Origin: Polytrichum commune
Taxonomy: Eukaryota > Streptophyta > Polytrichopsida > Polytrichales > Polytrichaceae
Assembly: GCA_950295325.1 (NCBI GenBank)
Contig: OX485806.1
Span: 57,905,169-57,969,168, forward strand
Length of the DNA stretch: 64,000 nucleotides
Reading direction: 5' to 3'
Shown: piece after piece, positions 42,159 through 54,600 of the stretch
How the letters are laid out: each line of letters starts with the position of its first letter
Numbering within the stretch: position 1 is the stretch's first letter
Notes under the pieces: model-generated
What the model was told of the DNA's origin: nothing
The model's input: only the letters and a program-made list of their open reading frames with translations
The model's database searches: none
Made by a program: the position numbers and the translations under genes

Positions 42159-43085
42159 CTAGATGTGGTTCTCATAAACAAAATGTTTCAGATTGTATGG
42201 GTTTGAAAACCAAGGATCAAGAGCATACCCGGCAATGATAGTTTGATATAACTTTTGATCACTGACGAACTCCGGGTATCCCTTCACATTGTTGTCTCGC
42301 TGTCCGATATCACTTCCCATAGCGTCTGCAGCCACCATTTGAAAGATCGAGTTATTTGGAGCAGCCTTAGGTGCCATCAAGGTTTTTTGGCCACCCGTGT
42401 CTAGTGGATTTCGACTTAGGTGATCGGCCATATTAATCCTTCCTGGTCTGCAAAGCCAACGATAGACAAAATTTTGCTCCAATAACTCCAACCATCGAGC
42501 TTGACGCCTTGATAACGTTTGTTGTATTTTTAAATACACTAGAGGATTATGATTTGTAACAATAGTGCAGTCTGTTCCCTCTAGGTAATACCGCCAGGTT
42601 CGCATGACGTGCACAACTGTTGCTAGTTCTTGCTCATCAGTATTGTAATTTCTCTCAGCTGGAGAAAATTTCTCACTTTTAAAAACAATAGGTTTACCTC
42701 CCTGAAGTAATACTCCTCATGCTCCGAGTAAAGAAACATCACTTACGACCTCAAATGGCTCCACTAACTTGGGTAAGGTTAGTACTGGCGCATGTGTTAA
42801 GACATATTTAACATCCTCAAAAGCACATTCACAATTGTCAGTCCAATTGAACTTAACTTTGCTTCGCGTCAGAGAAGTCAATGGTGCAACTAGAGTGGAA
42901 TATCCATGAATGAATTTGTGAAAGTAATTGCAAAGCCCAAAGAAGGACCTAACTTGTCCAACTTCAAGAGGTCTATGCCACTTTGCCACAGTCTCTATTT
43001 TCCTAGGATCCACCTTAATGCCCTCTTTGCCTACTATATGTCCTAGATAGTGCAATTTATCCTTTCTAAAATGATACTTAGACAT
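42159..43085 (-). pseudogene. pol: RT thumb, connection and RNase H of the chromovirus
   Basis: The frame 42717-43085 carries the end of RT (LHYLGHIVGKEGIKVDPRKI, VRSFFGLCNYFHKFI) and the start of RNase H (FEVVSDVSLLGA, with SDVS at the usual DAS position). After a stop, 42159-42614 continues with the end of RNase H (IVTNHNPLVYL, with Asn in place of the usual Asp of TDH) and INMADHLSRNP. The degraded catalytic residues fit an old inactive copy. Confidence 0.8.
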
Positions 43086-43966
43086 CTTTTCATAAAATTG
43101 ATTCTATCGTAGAATTTGAAGTATTTGTGCCAAATGGCTCAAATGTTCTTCCTCATTCTTGGAAAAAATTAAGATGTCATCCAGATATACTAAGACAAAC
43201 TTTCAGATGAACTTGTCAAAAACACGATTCATCACTCCCTGAAAAGTTTCCGGAGCATTAGTCAATCCAAAACGTAACACTTTGAATTGATAATGTCCAA
43301 ACAATGTTCGAAACGCCGTCTTTGGTGCATCATCCTCGAATATTCTAATTTGGTGATAATCTTGTGCCAAATCAAGAGATGAAAATATAGTAGAGCCTAC
43401 TAATTGATCAAAAATATCATTAATGCGAGATAACAGATAACGATTATTTATTGTTTGTTTGTTGAGTGCACGATAATCCACTACCATTCGCAACGCTCCA
43501 TCTTTTTTCTTGACAAACAAGATGGAAGACCCATAGGGCGATGAACTAGGCTCAATCCATCATTTTTCCAAATATTCTTTGATCTGTCTTTTGGCCTCTT
43601 GCAGCTCTAGAAGACTCAACCTATAGATTGGCCTAGATGGCGGCTTGCTATCTGGCTCCAAATGAATAGTATGGGCCATTTCCCACTATGGAGGTAACCC
43701 TGTAGATATAGGCTGAAAATCATCAACATATTCCTCCAACATTGTGGCATAAGGAACTGCCATTGTATCCTCTACATCGTCTCTAACTGCACTCAACTGA
43801 ACTAGGAACGAAGTTGTTCCCTTCCGAATTGATTGTTTGAATTGCATGGCGGTGAGTCTATGGGGATTTGGACTCTGACATTGCATGGGTTCACATGCAT
43901 TGTCATTTTACAGCGGCCTTTATAAAACACGCAACATTTAGAATCAAAATCCAAGCATGCCTTGTG
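43086..43966 (-). pseudogene. pol: Reverse transcriptase of the chromovirus
   Basis: An N-terminal stretch (HTIHLEPDSKPPSRPIYRLS) leads to LFVKKKDGALRMVVDYRALN, FSSLDLAQDYHQIRI, FKVLRFGLTNAPETFQGVMN and, after a TGA near 43200, [16 protein letters not shown] with the intact catalytic YLDD. Stops are spread over the region. It copies the element RNA into DNA. Confidence 0.85.
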
Positions 43967-44362
43967 TTATACTAGCCAATCGTTGCCCAATATCAAATCA
44001 ACACCATCACTTACCTTGGCCACAAGACAAGTAATTTGACTATGATATTGTTGTATTTTAATATGGATTTTAATGTACCCATCCATGGGGACTTCGTCAC
44101 CATTGCCTAATACCAATGTGTTACTGCCATTTTTTACTTTTAACCCAAAGGTGTTAGCGAAAATAGAACTCACAAAGCAATGTGATGCTGCACTATCCAT
44201 TAATTTAGATACATCATGATGAGCTACTTGCCCAGAGAAACTCATCATCAGTTGAGAAAAAATAGTGAGCTGGTTCAAAACGTGTGGCCCGGCTTCATCC
44301 AAATAAACTTGCCAAAGTTTTGATTGTGATTCAAATTGATATACCAACTTAAATCTAGGCAA
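43967..44362 (-). pseudogene. Aspartic protease of the chromovirus
   Basis: The frame has KLMDSAASHCFVSSIF, with DSA in place of the usual DSG(A), and DGVDLILGNDWLV, the typical ILG motif before the RT. It cuts the polyprotein. The Ala at the Gly position is unusual but occurs in plant Ty3 elements. Confidence 0.75.
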
Positions 44363-44773
44363 AGTTATTTTAAGATTTTTTGCTCTCTATTTCTCAACAA
44401 TAAAGCAAACACTATTATCATAGGGCGCTCCATGTTTACTGTGCAAATAAAACTTTTAGAAACTTTGTAAATCCTCCATTGATGGTATAATTAATGAAAA
44501 AACTCCATATACCTTGGACTTCTCATCAAACACATCACTAAGTGGGAGTAATGGAGTTGGCAAAATGATGGCTTTATTCAAAATATTAGACATGATTACA
44601 TCAAATTGCTTATGGACTTTGTCCTAGATAGCTTTTAGTATATAATTAGACAAATCAAACACAAACTCCAAAACTTGATCAAGTCCTAACACTAACTACT
44701 TAAGTGTCGGACTTGGGAAAAAACTTCTTGCCTTTCTTAGCAGTTTGCTGCTATGCACTCTTTTTGTTATCAG

Positions 44774-44816
44774 GAGAATCCCGAGCCATGTGTTCCTCCC
44801 TATGGCAGAGGAAACA
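44774..44816 (-). pseudogene. Gag zinc knuckle, last Cys lost
   Basis: The minus-strand translation reads CFLCHREEHMARDS, a CCHC knuckle (C-x2-C-x4-H-x4-C) in which the final Cys is a Ser. A TGA lies one codon upstream. It is the nucleocapsid RNA-binding motif of Gag. Confidence 0.65.
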
Positions 44817-45014
44817 TCAACCGTCCTTCTTATCGGTGCTCTTAATCGCGGAGTCCTCTCCCTTAGATTGTTTGTTCTTCTTATAGAAGGTTGAAAAACG
44901 ACCTTTAGAGCTATGTGACTCCTTGTTCCTTACCGGCCCTGTGTTGCCAACACCTTTGGCAATTGTTACATCTGAATGAGAGCTTACATCGTCTCGTCCC
45001 TTCGCAGTTTGGAT

Positions 45015-45855
45015 TTAGGTAGCGTCTATCGTTACAACATAGTTGACTAGACGCTTGATGTCCTCCCATGGTTCAACGTCACCTCGTGGATCCACCAGGA
45101 CTTTGCTCCGAATATCCTCTTTAAGCACAGAGAAAAATCTTTCTACCTTGTCTCCCCTGGAGATAGGTGATTTCGTAATATGGGGACACAAATGTTGCAA
45201 CTCATTAGCGCACTCATCCACAGAACCTCTCTGTTTCATAGTGCGGAGCTTATTCCAGGCCACCATTTCTTGGTTCACACTGCCATAGGAAGTGATGAGT
45301 GCATCCTGGAAATTGTCCCAAAGTAATGGATTTTTCTTATCCATTTGGAGCTCCATTGCCAATACCTCCCAATGTTGTGCGACATTGGTGTCTAAATATG
45401 CAGACGCAATGACCACCCATTCCACACTGGGCACCTGACGTGATATCAAATACTTATGCATTTGAGCCAGCCATGCTAGAATAGTGACCTTAGATTTATC
45501 TTTGAATTTCTCCGGTTTAGCAAACGCAGTGGTGGACTGGACCTTGCCCATGTCTTAGTATGCTTGTAAGATAGTCAACTTACATTCATGCGTATCCAAA
45601 CGCCCGTCATTCATACATATACATTAATTGGTCACATTGCGTCTCTATCCGTTGAAATTGATCATGGTCATCAATGAGTTTCCCCTCACAATATTCCCGG
45701 ATATTTCTGGCTACTAGATGACCCATAGCTTCATCCGTATCTACAGATGTGGGACATGTGACCACGGGAGGAACTACAAGAGGGCTACCCTCAATTGATA
45801 GACCAGATGTGTCCATGTCAGTGGCCATTGGACCAAACAAACACCCAAAACCCAA
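45015..45855 (-). pseudogene. Gag capsid region of the chromovirus
   Basis: Frame 45607-45855 gives the Gag N-terminus (acidic and coiled-coil-like). Frame 45015-45551 has the capsid domain: ILAWLAQMHKYLISRQV, QHWEVLAMEL, LWDNFQDALITSYGSV, WNKLRTMKQRGSVDECANEL. This is the Retrotrans_gag pattern of Ty3 elements, which builds the particle. A stop and frameshift separate the two. Confidence 0.75.
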
Positions 45856-46752
45856 ATAAAACGTTCAAATTTTGAAGAAAACCGGAAATAAAATACCGAA
45901 AAAATTTCTCAAAATTATAGAAATTGGTTCAACTACGAATGAAAATAAAATTTTAGTTGATGACTGATTAACCCGGTACTCAAGTCACGTTGCAAAAGTT
46001 TTTCACCCCGGGTGACTGGTCGAACTAGTAATCACATTTTGGTAACCGGTCATGCCGATCTGCTGACGTCACGCTGACATAAGTCGTTTCTACGCGTTCA
46101 ACTTCAGTTTCTGATACGTTCCAAGACGAGGCACCATGCGCAAATTCGGCGCATGCACAAATTCACGAGATGAGGGAAGTGAGGGATTTGACACACATCT
46201 GTTTGCACAGAAAATCAGAAACACCAAGGAATTAACCAGCCAAAAATTTGAGCGAGAATGTGCATGCAGGGAGGCGTGGTATTTGCGCCGCGAGCGCTCT
46301 GAATTTCTTGATTCTACTCGTCTCCTCGCTGAATTCTTCATGGAAATGTTTGCGCATCGCCTCTCTCCTCACCTACACACGAATGCGTGAGGCCTCAACC
46401 TGCTCCGGCTTGAATTCAGAGGTTTGACTCACGATTTGCTTGCGCGCCTGCATAGATTGAAACGGGAGAGATTCCTGACCTGGAGCGTTCAATCTCTCAT
46501 TTCCTTGTGATGCGGACCACATGCAATCAATACCTCGGCAGTTGTGTGTGCAAATTACACAGTCGATAATCTGAGTGGAGATCAACGAGATTTTTCTGGG
46601 AGCTTGCGGCCGTCGCCCATCGCGCTACACGTATGCGGCTCAGAATACAAGAAATAAAATTACACCATTCCTCAAATTTTGCTCCCCATTTCCCCAAATC
46701 TCAACACAACAAAATGCATAGCGGAATAATAGAAACACCCAAAAATGAACCA

Positions 46753-46773
46753 GGTTCAAGAGCTTTGATACCA
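46753..46773 (-). promoter_or_regulatory. Primer-binding site (initiator tRNA-Met)
   Basis: The minus strand reads TGGTATCAAAGC one base from the 5' LTR. Plant elements primed by initiator tRNA-Met carry TGGTATCAGAGC, so there is a single mismatch in the core. Confidence 0.85.
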
Positions 46774-46774
46774 G

Positions 46775-47125
46775 TGTAACATATCTCACAATAATGAGAT
46801 TTGAGAGGCATGTTCCACCCAACCTTAGAGCTTAAATACTATATATTACTATGAGTTGAGGCTCCCTTCAACTAGTAATTATAGGTATCTTAACTAGCTT
46901 TCCCTCCATGCCTTTAGGATAACTCTAAGTACAGTTAACTCATGGTCGTTATTTACGAGGTGATAACCTAGGGTAAGACCATAGTCTCAACTAGTAGTGA
47001 CTCCCTTTACCTTTAGAATTGCTAGAGCACCTAGGGTGACACCTCTAGTTTTATAGTAAAGGAGTTTACTTAAACTAGAGGTTGTAAATAGTAAACAAAT
47101 AATAAACAAATAAATACACGTTACA
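46775..47125 (-). repeat. 5' LTR of the chromovirus
   Basis: 351 bp, TGTAACAT at one end and CGTTACA at the other. About 9% divergent from the 3' LTR. It is followed by the target-site copy TGGTG. Confidence 0.95.
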
Positions 47126-47130
47126 TGGTG

Positions 47131-48959
47131 CAAAATCTCTTTTGGGATTGGTTTTGAAAGCCTCTATTCTAAAATGAACTTGTATGTGGCCAAATAAGTA
47201 TGGAAATCTTGAAAAAAAATGCATCATCTTGAATAGAAAGAAATTTGAATTCAAAATTTCTTCAACTCAATGGTATTATGCTTATTCCATTTTGGCACAA
47301 CCAATGGAAAGAAGAAATTTGGAGGACAACGAATTTTTTGGCAAACTCCCAATCAATGAGTCAAAATCAAGGTGCCGGCATGAGTTGCTAAGCACATGTG
47401 TGGAATGGATGCCATCACATCATTGTATACAACAAGAATAAATACACTCCAACTTCATGTTTGATCTACATCATGAGAATAAGACAAATCACAATTTATG
47501 GCCAAATGCTTACTTGTTGACAAATTCGTGTTTTCATCAACATTGGATGAAGAGGCATGTTGATAATGTTAAGAATTAAAGTGTTCTCCAACATAACCTT
47601 CATGGCCAAAACCAAATCAAGACGCATTACATTCAATACCAACTTGGGGACAAAGGGGAGGGGGGGGGGGGGGAATAATGGATGTTTCCAAATCCACTTG
47701 AATGTTGAAAGAATCTATTGTAGTTTTAGGAGTATTATAGGAGGTTGAGTTGGTGCTGATGAAATCTTATCTCTTTGCTTCTTGGTGCTAGTTTGTGATG
47801 AGAAAACTTGGGATTCAATTGAAATATGCTCAAAATCAAGCACTTTGTCAATAACCCTGAATTTTCCGCTTTATGAGAAGAAAAAACCCAACAAATTAAT
47901 CCAAAAACAAAGAAAAAACCTAAAGTTTGTCATATTGCTAAGCATGTGTTTGGGCCACAATATAGATACATAGTTTGTGAGACCTATCAATCCAAACGTT
48001 AAAGAACGTTGGCAAATTTTGAAGGTCAATGGCGGTTTCCACGAGCAACTCCATGTGCACATATTTACAAACAATGGATAACCAACATAATTAGTATATC
48101 AAGAAATCAATATACTAATTACATTTTTTAAAAATTCTAAGCATTAATGAACTCACTTGTACATTTGATAGCAATACTCCCAAATTTGAAAGTTAAAAAA
48201 TGTAGACCCTTTGACGAAAGGGGATTCAACACAAATAAGAGGAATTTATGCTTTATCCCAAAAAAAACATGTCATTTCTCTATGTATGGGTTTGGTTGAG
48301 GAACACGAGGTTTGTTTTTACAAACCCTAATTATTTCATGATATCTTCAAGTTCAATGATCAATGTTTTTTCTAGTTGCCAGCTCAAAACATTATTTGAA
48401 TGAAATATTGTAAGGTATATAGGTTCCAATAGTAACATAAGCAAACCAATATACTTAACACAAAAGAAATTGATTATATTTGAGCCCATAGTGAAGTTTG
48501 AATGAGGATATACTCAAGAGGTTTTCCCTTCACATTTGGTGGCAAAAAAATGAACTAAAGACTGTGTTGTGATACTTGAATTCCACCATTTCAACTAGTG
48601 CACCTTGAGTTCTGCTTGAATTGTGAAAGTTACAAATTTTTGAAGGTTCTCCATTGACATGGTCAACTTCACATTTGTATTCCAATACATATTCACCTAA
48701 ATAATTAATCATTGAGATGACACATAATGTAGTTACATCATAAGATTGCTATAAAAAGAATAAAACAATGTCAATTCATTACTCTTAGAAACTCATCGCC
48801 ATATGTGAGATCTATAATGGAAAGTAACTTGTCAATTTTCTTTATGCAAATGGAATGGATGGCCTCACCTTAGCATCATCCAACCTCTCACAAACTTGTT
48901 GGTGTCCACTAGTCCGTGGTAGTATTAATATTATAGAATTGGATGACCTCATCAAATGT
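47131..48959. other. AT-rich spacer, no gene seen
   Basis: No coding motifs in any frame. A run of 14 G lies at 47660-47673. The stretch ends at the target-site copy AGCAA (48960-48964) of the next element. Confidence 0.55.
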
Positions 48960-48983
48960 AGCAATGTGGGAGCCCAATATTCT

Positions 48984-49008
48984 ACGGAATACGGAATACG
49001 GAATACGG
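48984..49008 (+). repeat. Short tandem repeat (acggaat)n near the element's 5' end
   Basis: Three and a half copies of acggaat, 19 bp from the terminal TGTGGGA. Confidence 0.85.
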
Positions 49009-49592
49009 ATCCAATTTCCGTATTTTACCCTGCTCGTATGAGGACAATAGGGTTTCTTAGGGTAAATTAATTGTACTAGGAAATAGGGCATTCTAAATCC
49101 GCCTCGCATGATAAAAATGATAAAAAAAAGGGTATTGTTACCAGTCCGGCAAGTTGGACTAAGGGGACCGTTTGATCATGGTCCGGACTGCTGGTCCGGA
49201 CCAAGTAACGGTTACGCCAAGATTAACCAACGGTCCGGAAGTGGCGGTTACAACGGACTGTGACGGTTGGGGGGAAACCGTCGGAAAACGGTTGGCAACC
49301 GTTTTTCGTTAAAATGAACGGTAACAAGGGAAGGAAGAGGGAGGAAGGATATTTAAGGGTCCCTTCCCTTTCCTCACATTTTTTTTTTGTTCACAAGAGG
49401 AAAATTGTTGAGAGAACGAGTGGTGAGGTTGTTTTTTTTTCGAGCCGCCAGCAGTTGGATTGCTGGGACTCCGCAATTTCCAGTTACCGGTAGTTGGCTT
49501 GCCGGGACTCTGTAGCACTTGGGCGGAAGAGAGGGAATCTGAAGGGGAGAGAATTTCCGTAGTTGAGACAGGAGTTGAGGGGAGATAGGAAA

Positions 49593-51629
49593 ATGCCGGA
49601 AGCACGGGAAAAGGATCGGAGGGAACCCATCCCGATTCCGCTCAAAGCCCTCATCCCTGCAATTCCGAGGGAGGACGGGGAGCTGCAAGAGCTAGCGGAG
49701 GATCTCCAGGTTATGGGTTGCGCGGGGTTTCTCTCCAAACCCTGGAACCTCCAAGCGGAAGATACCCTCCGGGAGTTCAAGTTTGAGAGAGGGAATCAGT
49801 GGCTAGGAACCAAGAGGAGGGATCCGGATAGTTGGACTCCGGATGTTTGGAATAGGGTTTACGGGTTTCAGAGGGGAATTGCAGAGGGATGGGCCGGCCG
49901 CCGCGATGGCCTGTTCCCCGGAAAGTTTAGAGGGGACGCGAATCCGAAGGACGGCTTTCACCCCGGGAATTGCCGGAACCTTAGAGAGCGGAGGGTCTTA
50001 GAGTTCCTCCTGCCCATCCTTAACCCGGACAAGCCTAAGCGGATTAGCCTTACCATGGCTAACACCCTGTTTGGTGCAATGTCCGGAGTCCGGCCCGTGA
50101 ATTGGGGGTTCATAATTCACGAAATAGTAGGGTGGGCCTTCCCCAATGTAGGCCGGAAACCCTCCTTCCTCTCCCCCTTCATTCTGCACCTCTATCAGCA
50201 CTTTGACTGCATCACGGCCGAGGAGGAGGACCTGCTGACAATAGCGGTGGACAAGGTCACCTACAAGCTCCATCCGGAAGTCGGAGACCTCGAGACGGAA
50301 ATTTCCAGCGACCCCATCATTCCGGAAGTGCCTCCCTCTTCACCCGGAAGCCCGCCGCCGACCCTCCAGAGACCAATCTCTCCTCCTCCTCACTATCATC
50401 CGGAACCAGGACCCAGCCGGGAGACCACTTGGCGGAATGTGGATCTCATCGCTTGGGACTTTCCGGAAAACCCCTTCAAGCGGGTCCAGGAGGGGCTGGA
50501 GGACTTGCAGATCCAGTACTTCCGGCTGGAACACATCGTCCGGGGAGCGAACCAGGCTCTGGACGACTGCGGACCCAAAAATATTCTCCGGGAATTGGCG
50601 AAGAGGGCGGACAGGAAGGAGCTCGAGCAAGCTAAGACGGAGAATGCTCACCTCACCGCGCAGGTAGCGGCCATGACTCAGGAGCTAAGTTAGAAGAGCG
50701 AGGAGATCCGGAAGTACCACGCGGAGCAGGCAGTGGTATTCAGTCGAATCCAGAAGCTGGTGGGACATCCGGTAGAGATTGTCAACAAGGCGCATCTCTA
50801 CGACCGGATGATGGAGTTCGGAGAACTAGCTTCTGCCAGGCAGACCCTCCCCATCCTCGTGAAATACTCACGGACGATGAAGGATCTCCTGGCGGAAATC
50901 CAGAAGGTGGTTCCGCCAAGCGGAACACCCCGGCGGGTACTCTATCCGGGTCCTCCTGGGTCACCAACCGGAACCCTCTACGAGGTGGTTGGTGAAGTCG
51001 CCCTGGTCCAGAATCCGCCAACGGCTGCAGGACCCAGCCAGCAGGGAGACGACTCTCGGCCTGCCAATTTCGGAAGAGCCCCGGAAAGGATCCGCTCTCC
51101 CCAAGTGAGGCAGAAGAGCACCGGGTCTGTTAGATCCGGACGAGGTTAGTCCCCTGTTCCGTGGACCTCGGATCGGTCCCGGACTCCGGACAGAGCTTGG
51201 ACCCCGATAAGGCACCAAACTTCGGACCGAGAGGCAACTCCGAGTAGGGGTAAGGCCCCTATGACCCAAACCTCGCCATCGTCTCCTTCGGACTGCCAAA
51301 TGGTGAGCCCATTCCTTCCGCCACCCTCAAGGGTGGCCTCCAACAGGGATCCACGGACTACCTCGATCTCGGGCGGACAGAATCCGGAACAGCGCACCGG
51401 AAGCGATCCTTCCCCGATTCGGAGCGTCCGGAAGGGAAATACAGTTTTCGAAACACCGTGGACCGAAGGAGCAGCGGACTCGGAGGATGAGATCGCCCCT
51501 TCTCCGAACATGAGGAGGATGCTTACACGACTACAGAAGGCCTCGCCGGGAGGGGGTTCATCCACCGTCAGTGGACTCGGCAGCCATTCGAAGGAGGGAG
51601 CAGCTCTGAAGAAGCACCGCTCTTCTTAG
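49593..51629 (+). pseudogene. Gag-like / plant transposon protein, two in-frame TAG stops
   Basis: A frame of 678 codons broken only by TAG at 50691 and 51147. The first ATG after the TATA-like box is used (MPEAREKDRREP). Residues 30-230 hold DGLFPGKF, KRISLTMANTLFGAMSGVRP and FILHLYQHF..ITAEEEDLL, the pattern of 'putative plant transposon protein' domains encoded by plant retroelements near gag. This is followed by a Pro-rich linker (PPSSPGSPPPTLQRPISPPP), a helical coiled-coil-like segment (ELAKRADRKELEQAKTENA) and a Ser/Pro/Arg-rich tail. No zinc knuckle. The role in particle formation is inferred. Confidence 0.6.
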
Positions 51630-52080
51630 CTTAGGATGTTAGTTAGATTAGTTAGGCAGAATAGAGGTAGGAAGATAGGACTTAGGAGTTTTTGAGGATG
51701 AGGAATAAAATTCTCCCTTGGGTTTTGTCAGCGGAAAATCCGGATCTTGATCCGGGAAATCCGGGAGGACGGAAGCAATTAGGCTTTTCTTAGCGGCGGC
51801 CGCCTGGGCCGCCACCCTCAGGTTAGGGATTTTTGGGCCTCTATTGAAGGCTGAATAAGGAGCTGGAGAGGGGTTCCTTCTCCATTGTTGTATTCTGATT
51901 GCTCAAACTCTAATAAACTCTTTGCTTTCTCACTCCTTGACTTTCCTTGATTGATTTTGCGTACGAATGATTCGGAGATTGTTAGCGGAGGAGAGAGAGC
52001 ATGAGGGGATAGGAGTTCCGGATAGGACATGGGAGAAGAGACCCGGATTAGATCTAATTATGGCCTTGCGAACCCTCTCT

Positions 52081-52640
52081 GAGTGTAGTGGGAGGGAAAC
52101 CTCACTATTCCGGATGGTTGAATAACGTCTAGGTGGGATAGCCGCTGGGAGGATTGGGTGAGATCCGGAAGTGATCCGGACTTGCGCCGTCCGAGCTTCT
52201 GAAGAGGTCCCACCGCCCTTCGACGGACCAATCTGGAAAGTGGTACGGATCGCCCAGTTAGCTCAGATTGAGTAGAGTCCAAGGTAGTGGTAGCCGGATC
52301 GATCCGTCGGAAGGAGGAGGGAAGGACCGAAATAGTTAGGATTCCGGGTTGGAGGCCATCTCTGGAGTGTAGTGGGAAGGGAACCTCATTGTTCCGGATG
52401 TCTGGGTAACGTTTAGGTGAGATAGCCGTGGGGAGGACTGGGTATAGATCCGAAAGGGATCCGGACTTGCGCCAATCTGATATTCTGAAAAGGTCTCACC
52501 GCTTGTGGACGGGATAATCCGGAAAGTGGTACGGATCACCCACTTATCCCGTCGAGTCAGATCTCCGGGTGGAATCTGGAATACTCCGGTCGTTGTAGTC
52601 CTAAGATATAATCCGGATCTCCCTGTGTGACCTACCAAGA
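52081..52640 (+). repeat. 284-bp tandem duplication in the 3' region
   Basis: Copy 1 (52081-52364) and copy 2 (52365-~52640) share gagtgtagtggga, cctca.t.ttccggatg, gatccggacttgcgcc and ggaaagtggtacggatc. By eye they are about three quarters identical. No coding sense is seen. Confidence 0.8.
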
Positions 52641-53036
52641 CGGATTTGGCCAATCCGGATTGGTTGTGAGGGAATATCCAGATCCCAATCTTATAAGGGA
52701 CGTCTTCATCGGAAGAAACCAACTATTCTAGAGGGTAGAACATAGAGGGGTAAATCTGGACCATAGGGGTGAGTAAGTATTATAATTAGGACCTAAGGAT
52801 ACAACCCGGAAAGGAAAACTCCGGAGGAGGACGAGTTTCCAAAAGATCGGAAGGCCGGAAACCAGGGTTTCCGGAAATTCGGCTAAGGAGTGGGAGATAA
52901 GCGGGTACGGAGAGTTCTTGACCTCCTACACTTCACAAAATCCCTGGAAGATACTAGGGTCATCCGGACAAAACCGGATTAGGCACTTAAAAACGCCAAT
53001 CTGGATATTCTAGTGTTCGTGTGTTCCCACAAGCAA

Positions 53037-54600
53037 CAACATCATGCTACAAGGCCAAAACACAATTACAATTACAAAAGAATGTGAAATGAGTTTAACC
53101 AATAAATGCATATGTATTCACTAAATAAATAATCTTATATAGGATAAAAACAAAGGTTAAAATGTCTAAAAATACCAAGTTGATTTTATTTTATTTTTTG
53201 CATTATTTATGTAATCCTCTAGATACGGGGTCTTTGAAGTCAATAAGTTTGAATGTTCCAAAATTGCATATCCAATGCAATTTATGGACAATATGGGATT
53301 TTACATGATGGCTCTCTGCCAACATGTGAAGATATGCCAATTGTAATTCAAACATATAGTATAAATTGAGTAGCAACGACATATTGAAAAAATGGTTGCA
53401 TTCAATTGAAGGACATATATTTACTTATTAACATTTTGTATGGCACATCAACTGAGCCAAAGTTGAGGCATATACAATCAACAAATATATGCTAGACCGG
53501 CTCATTGCATGAAGATTTTGAATATGATGACTCCATGTAGTAAGACGTGATTGCCTTCCTAGACAAAATCATCTTTTTACAAAACAAATTGTAATTATCA
53601 TCATAGAAAAACAATTTCTCAAACATATCATTAGCATGTTGCCAATGCACACTCCAGTTTCTCAATTCCATCAAGGTGTATGATATTAAATGAGACCCAC
53701 ATTTTAGCTAAATAGACGAGAATATGATGATGTACCTTGATGTTCAAATGAAATAATGCTAGTCTTGGTGGCATGAATGACGGATGCTACACCTTGAACA
53801 CAACCACTTCATCAAATAGAACAAATATTGTGTATTTCTTGTAATTAATATCATTATCCACATCAATGAAATTCAATCGAGTCATTTGGTTTGATGAGAT
53901 CCTAAAATTGAGCTAAAAACAAGAATATAATACCACTCAATATTAAGATGCGCATGCTACCTCAATTCATTAGTGCCTTGTGTCTAATCCACATTGCATC
54001 TACAATGCATTATTAAAAGATGTAACACACAAACAACCTATAATTTGAACTCACCAAATTTTGAAGTTGATGAGATTGAAGACCTTTTGGAATCAAGAAA
54101 AAAAAAACTCTTTGTTTTGGAAGAAGCAAAAATTTAGTGAAGAATGTATTATGTTGGATGATGCAAATATCGTAATGCAAATGGGTATTGAAAAACAATC
54201 ATCCGGATAACAAATAAATATAATCGACTCCAAAATTTGCATTAGTCCATAATATTTTTCGGATCCATAACATTGTTATGTGGGATTGACAATATTCCAC
54301 TGAATATTCCCCACATCCAGTCCGAATATTATGTGGATTATTGACAGTCCCACAAAAAACTATTATGGATATGAATAATTTTATGTCATGTAATGAATAC
54401 ATGCAATTTTATTTCTTTGAGGAATAAGGGTATCCCAATGGATAATGCCCTTGGTGAACATTTCCAAGTACTTAAGGGTATCCCTAACCCCTCGGTACCC
54501 TTTTCATTAACCTCTTGATCCAGATACTCGCCCAACATTGGTTTAAAACAACATATTGATTTGGCCCCTGAGATTTCTTAAACCCCAATTGATAACTTAC
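53037..54600. other. AT-rich spacer with a possible small MITE
   Basis: No gene is seen. A 124-bp partly palindromic stretch (54246-54369) starts tccataata and ends tattatgga, with inner arms tgtgggattgacaatattcc and ggattattgacagtcccaca. No target duplication could be confirmed. Confidence 0.4.

Larger units (their letters stand above)
40003..47125 (-). mobile_element. Complete chromovirus (Ty3/gypsy LTR retrotransposon), 7,123 bp
   Basis: Two 351-bp LTRs (40003-40353 and 46775-47125) bound the element, both starting TG and ending CA. The 5-bp target duplication TGGTG flanks it (39998-40002 and 47126-47130). On the minus strand the order is PBS, gag with zinc knuckle, protease, RT, RNase H, integrase with a C-terminal chromodomain, PPT. 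About 32 mismatches between the LTRs by eye (about 9%) mark an old insertion. Many stops and frameshifts make it defective. A 164-bp MITE has inserted in the integrase. Confidence 0.95.
48965..53031 (+). mobile_element. Gag-like element with TG/CA ends and no visible LTR pair, 4,067 bp
   Basis: The ends read TGTGGGA and TCCCACA, an inverted 7-mer with the TG...CA ends of LTR retrotransposons. The 5-bp copies AGCAA flank both ends (48960-48964, 53032-53036). Inside is one long gag-like frame (49593-51629), a TATTTAAG box near 49351 and a 3' region with a 284-bp tandem duplication. I found no RT, protease or integrase and no long direct terminal repeats. GC content and density of TCCGG are far above the surroundings, so it is a distinct insertion. 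A non-autonomous LTR element whose LTRs were lost or very diverged is one reading; a novel element class is another. Confidence 0.7.

Noticed and set aside
50340-50651. 103-codon minus frame inside the gag-like ORF
   Set aside because: Shadow of the 678-codon plus frame in GC-rich DNA.
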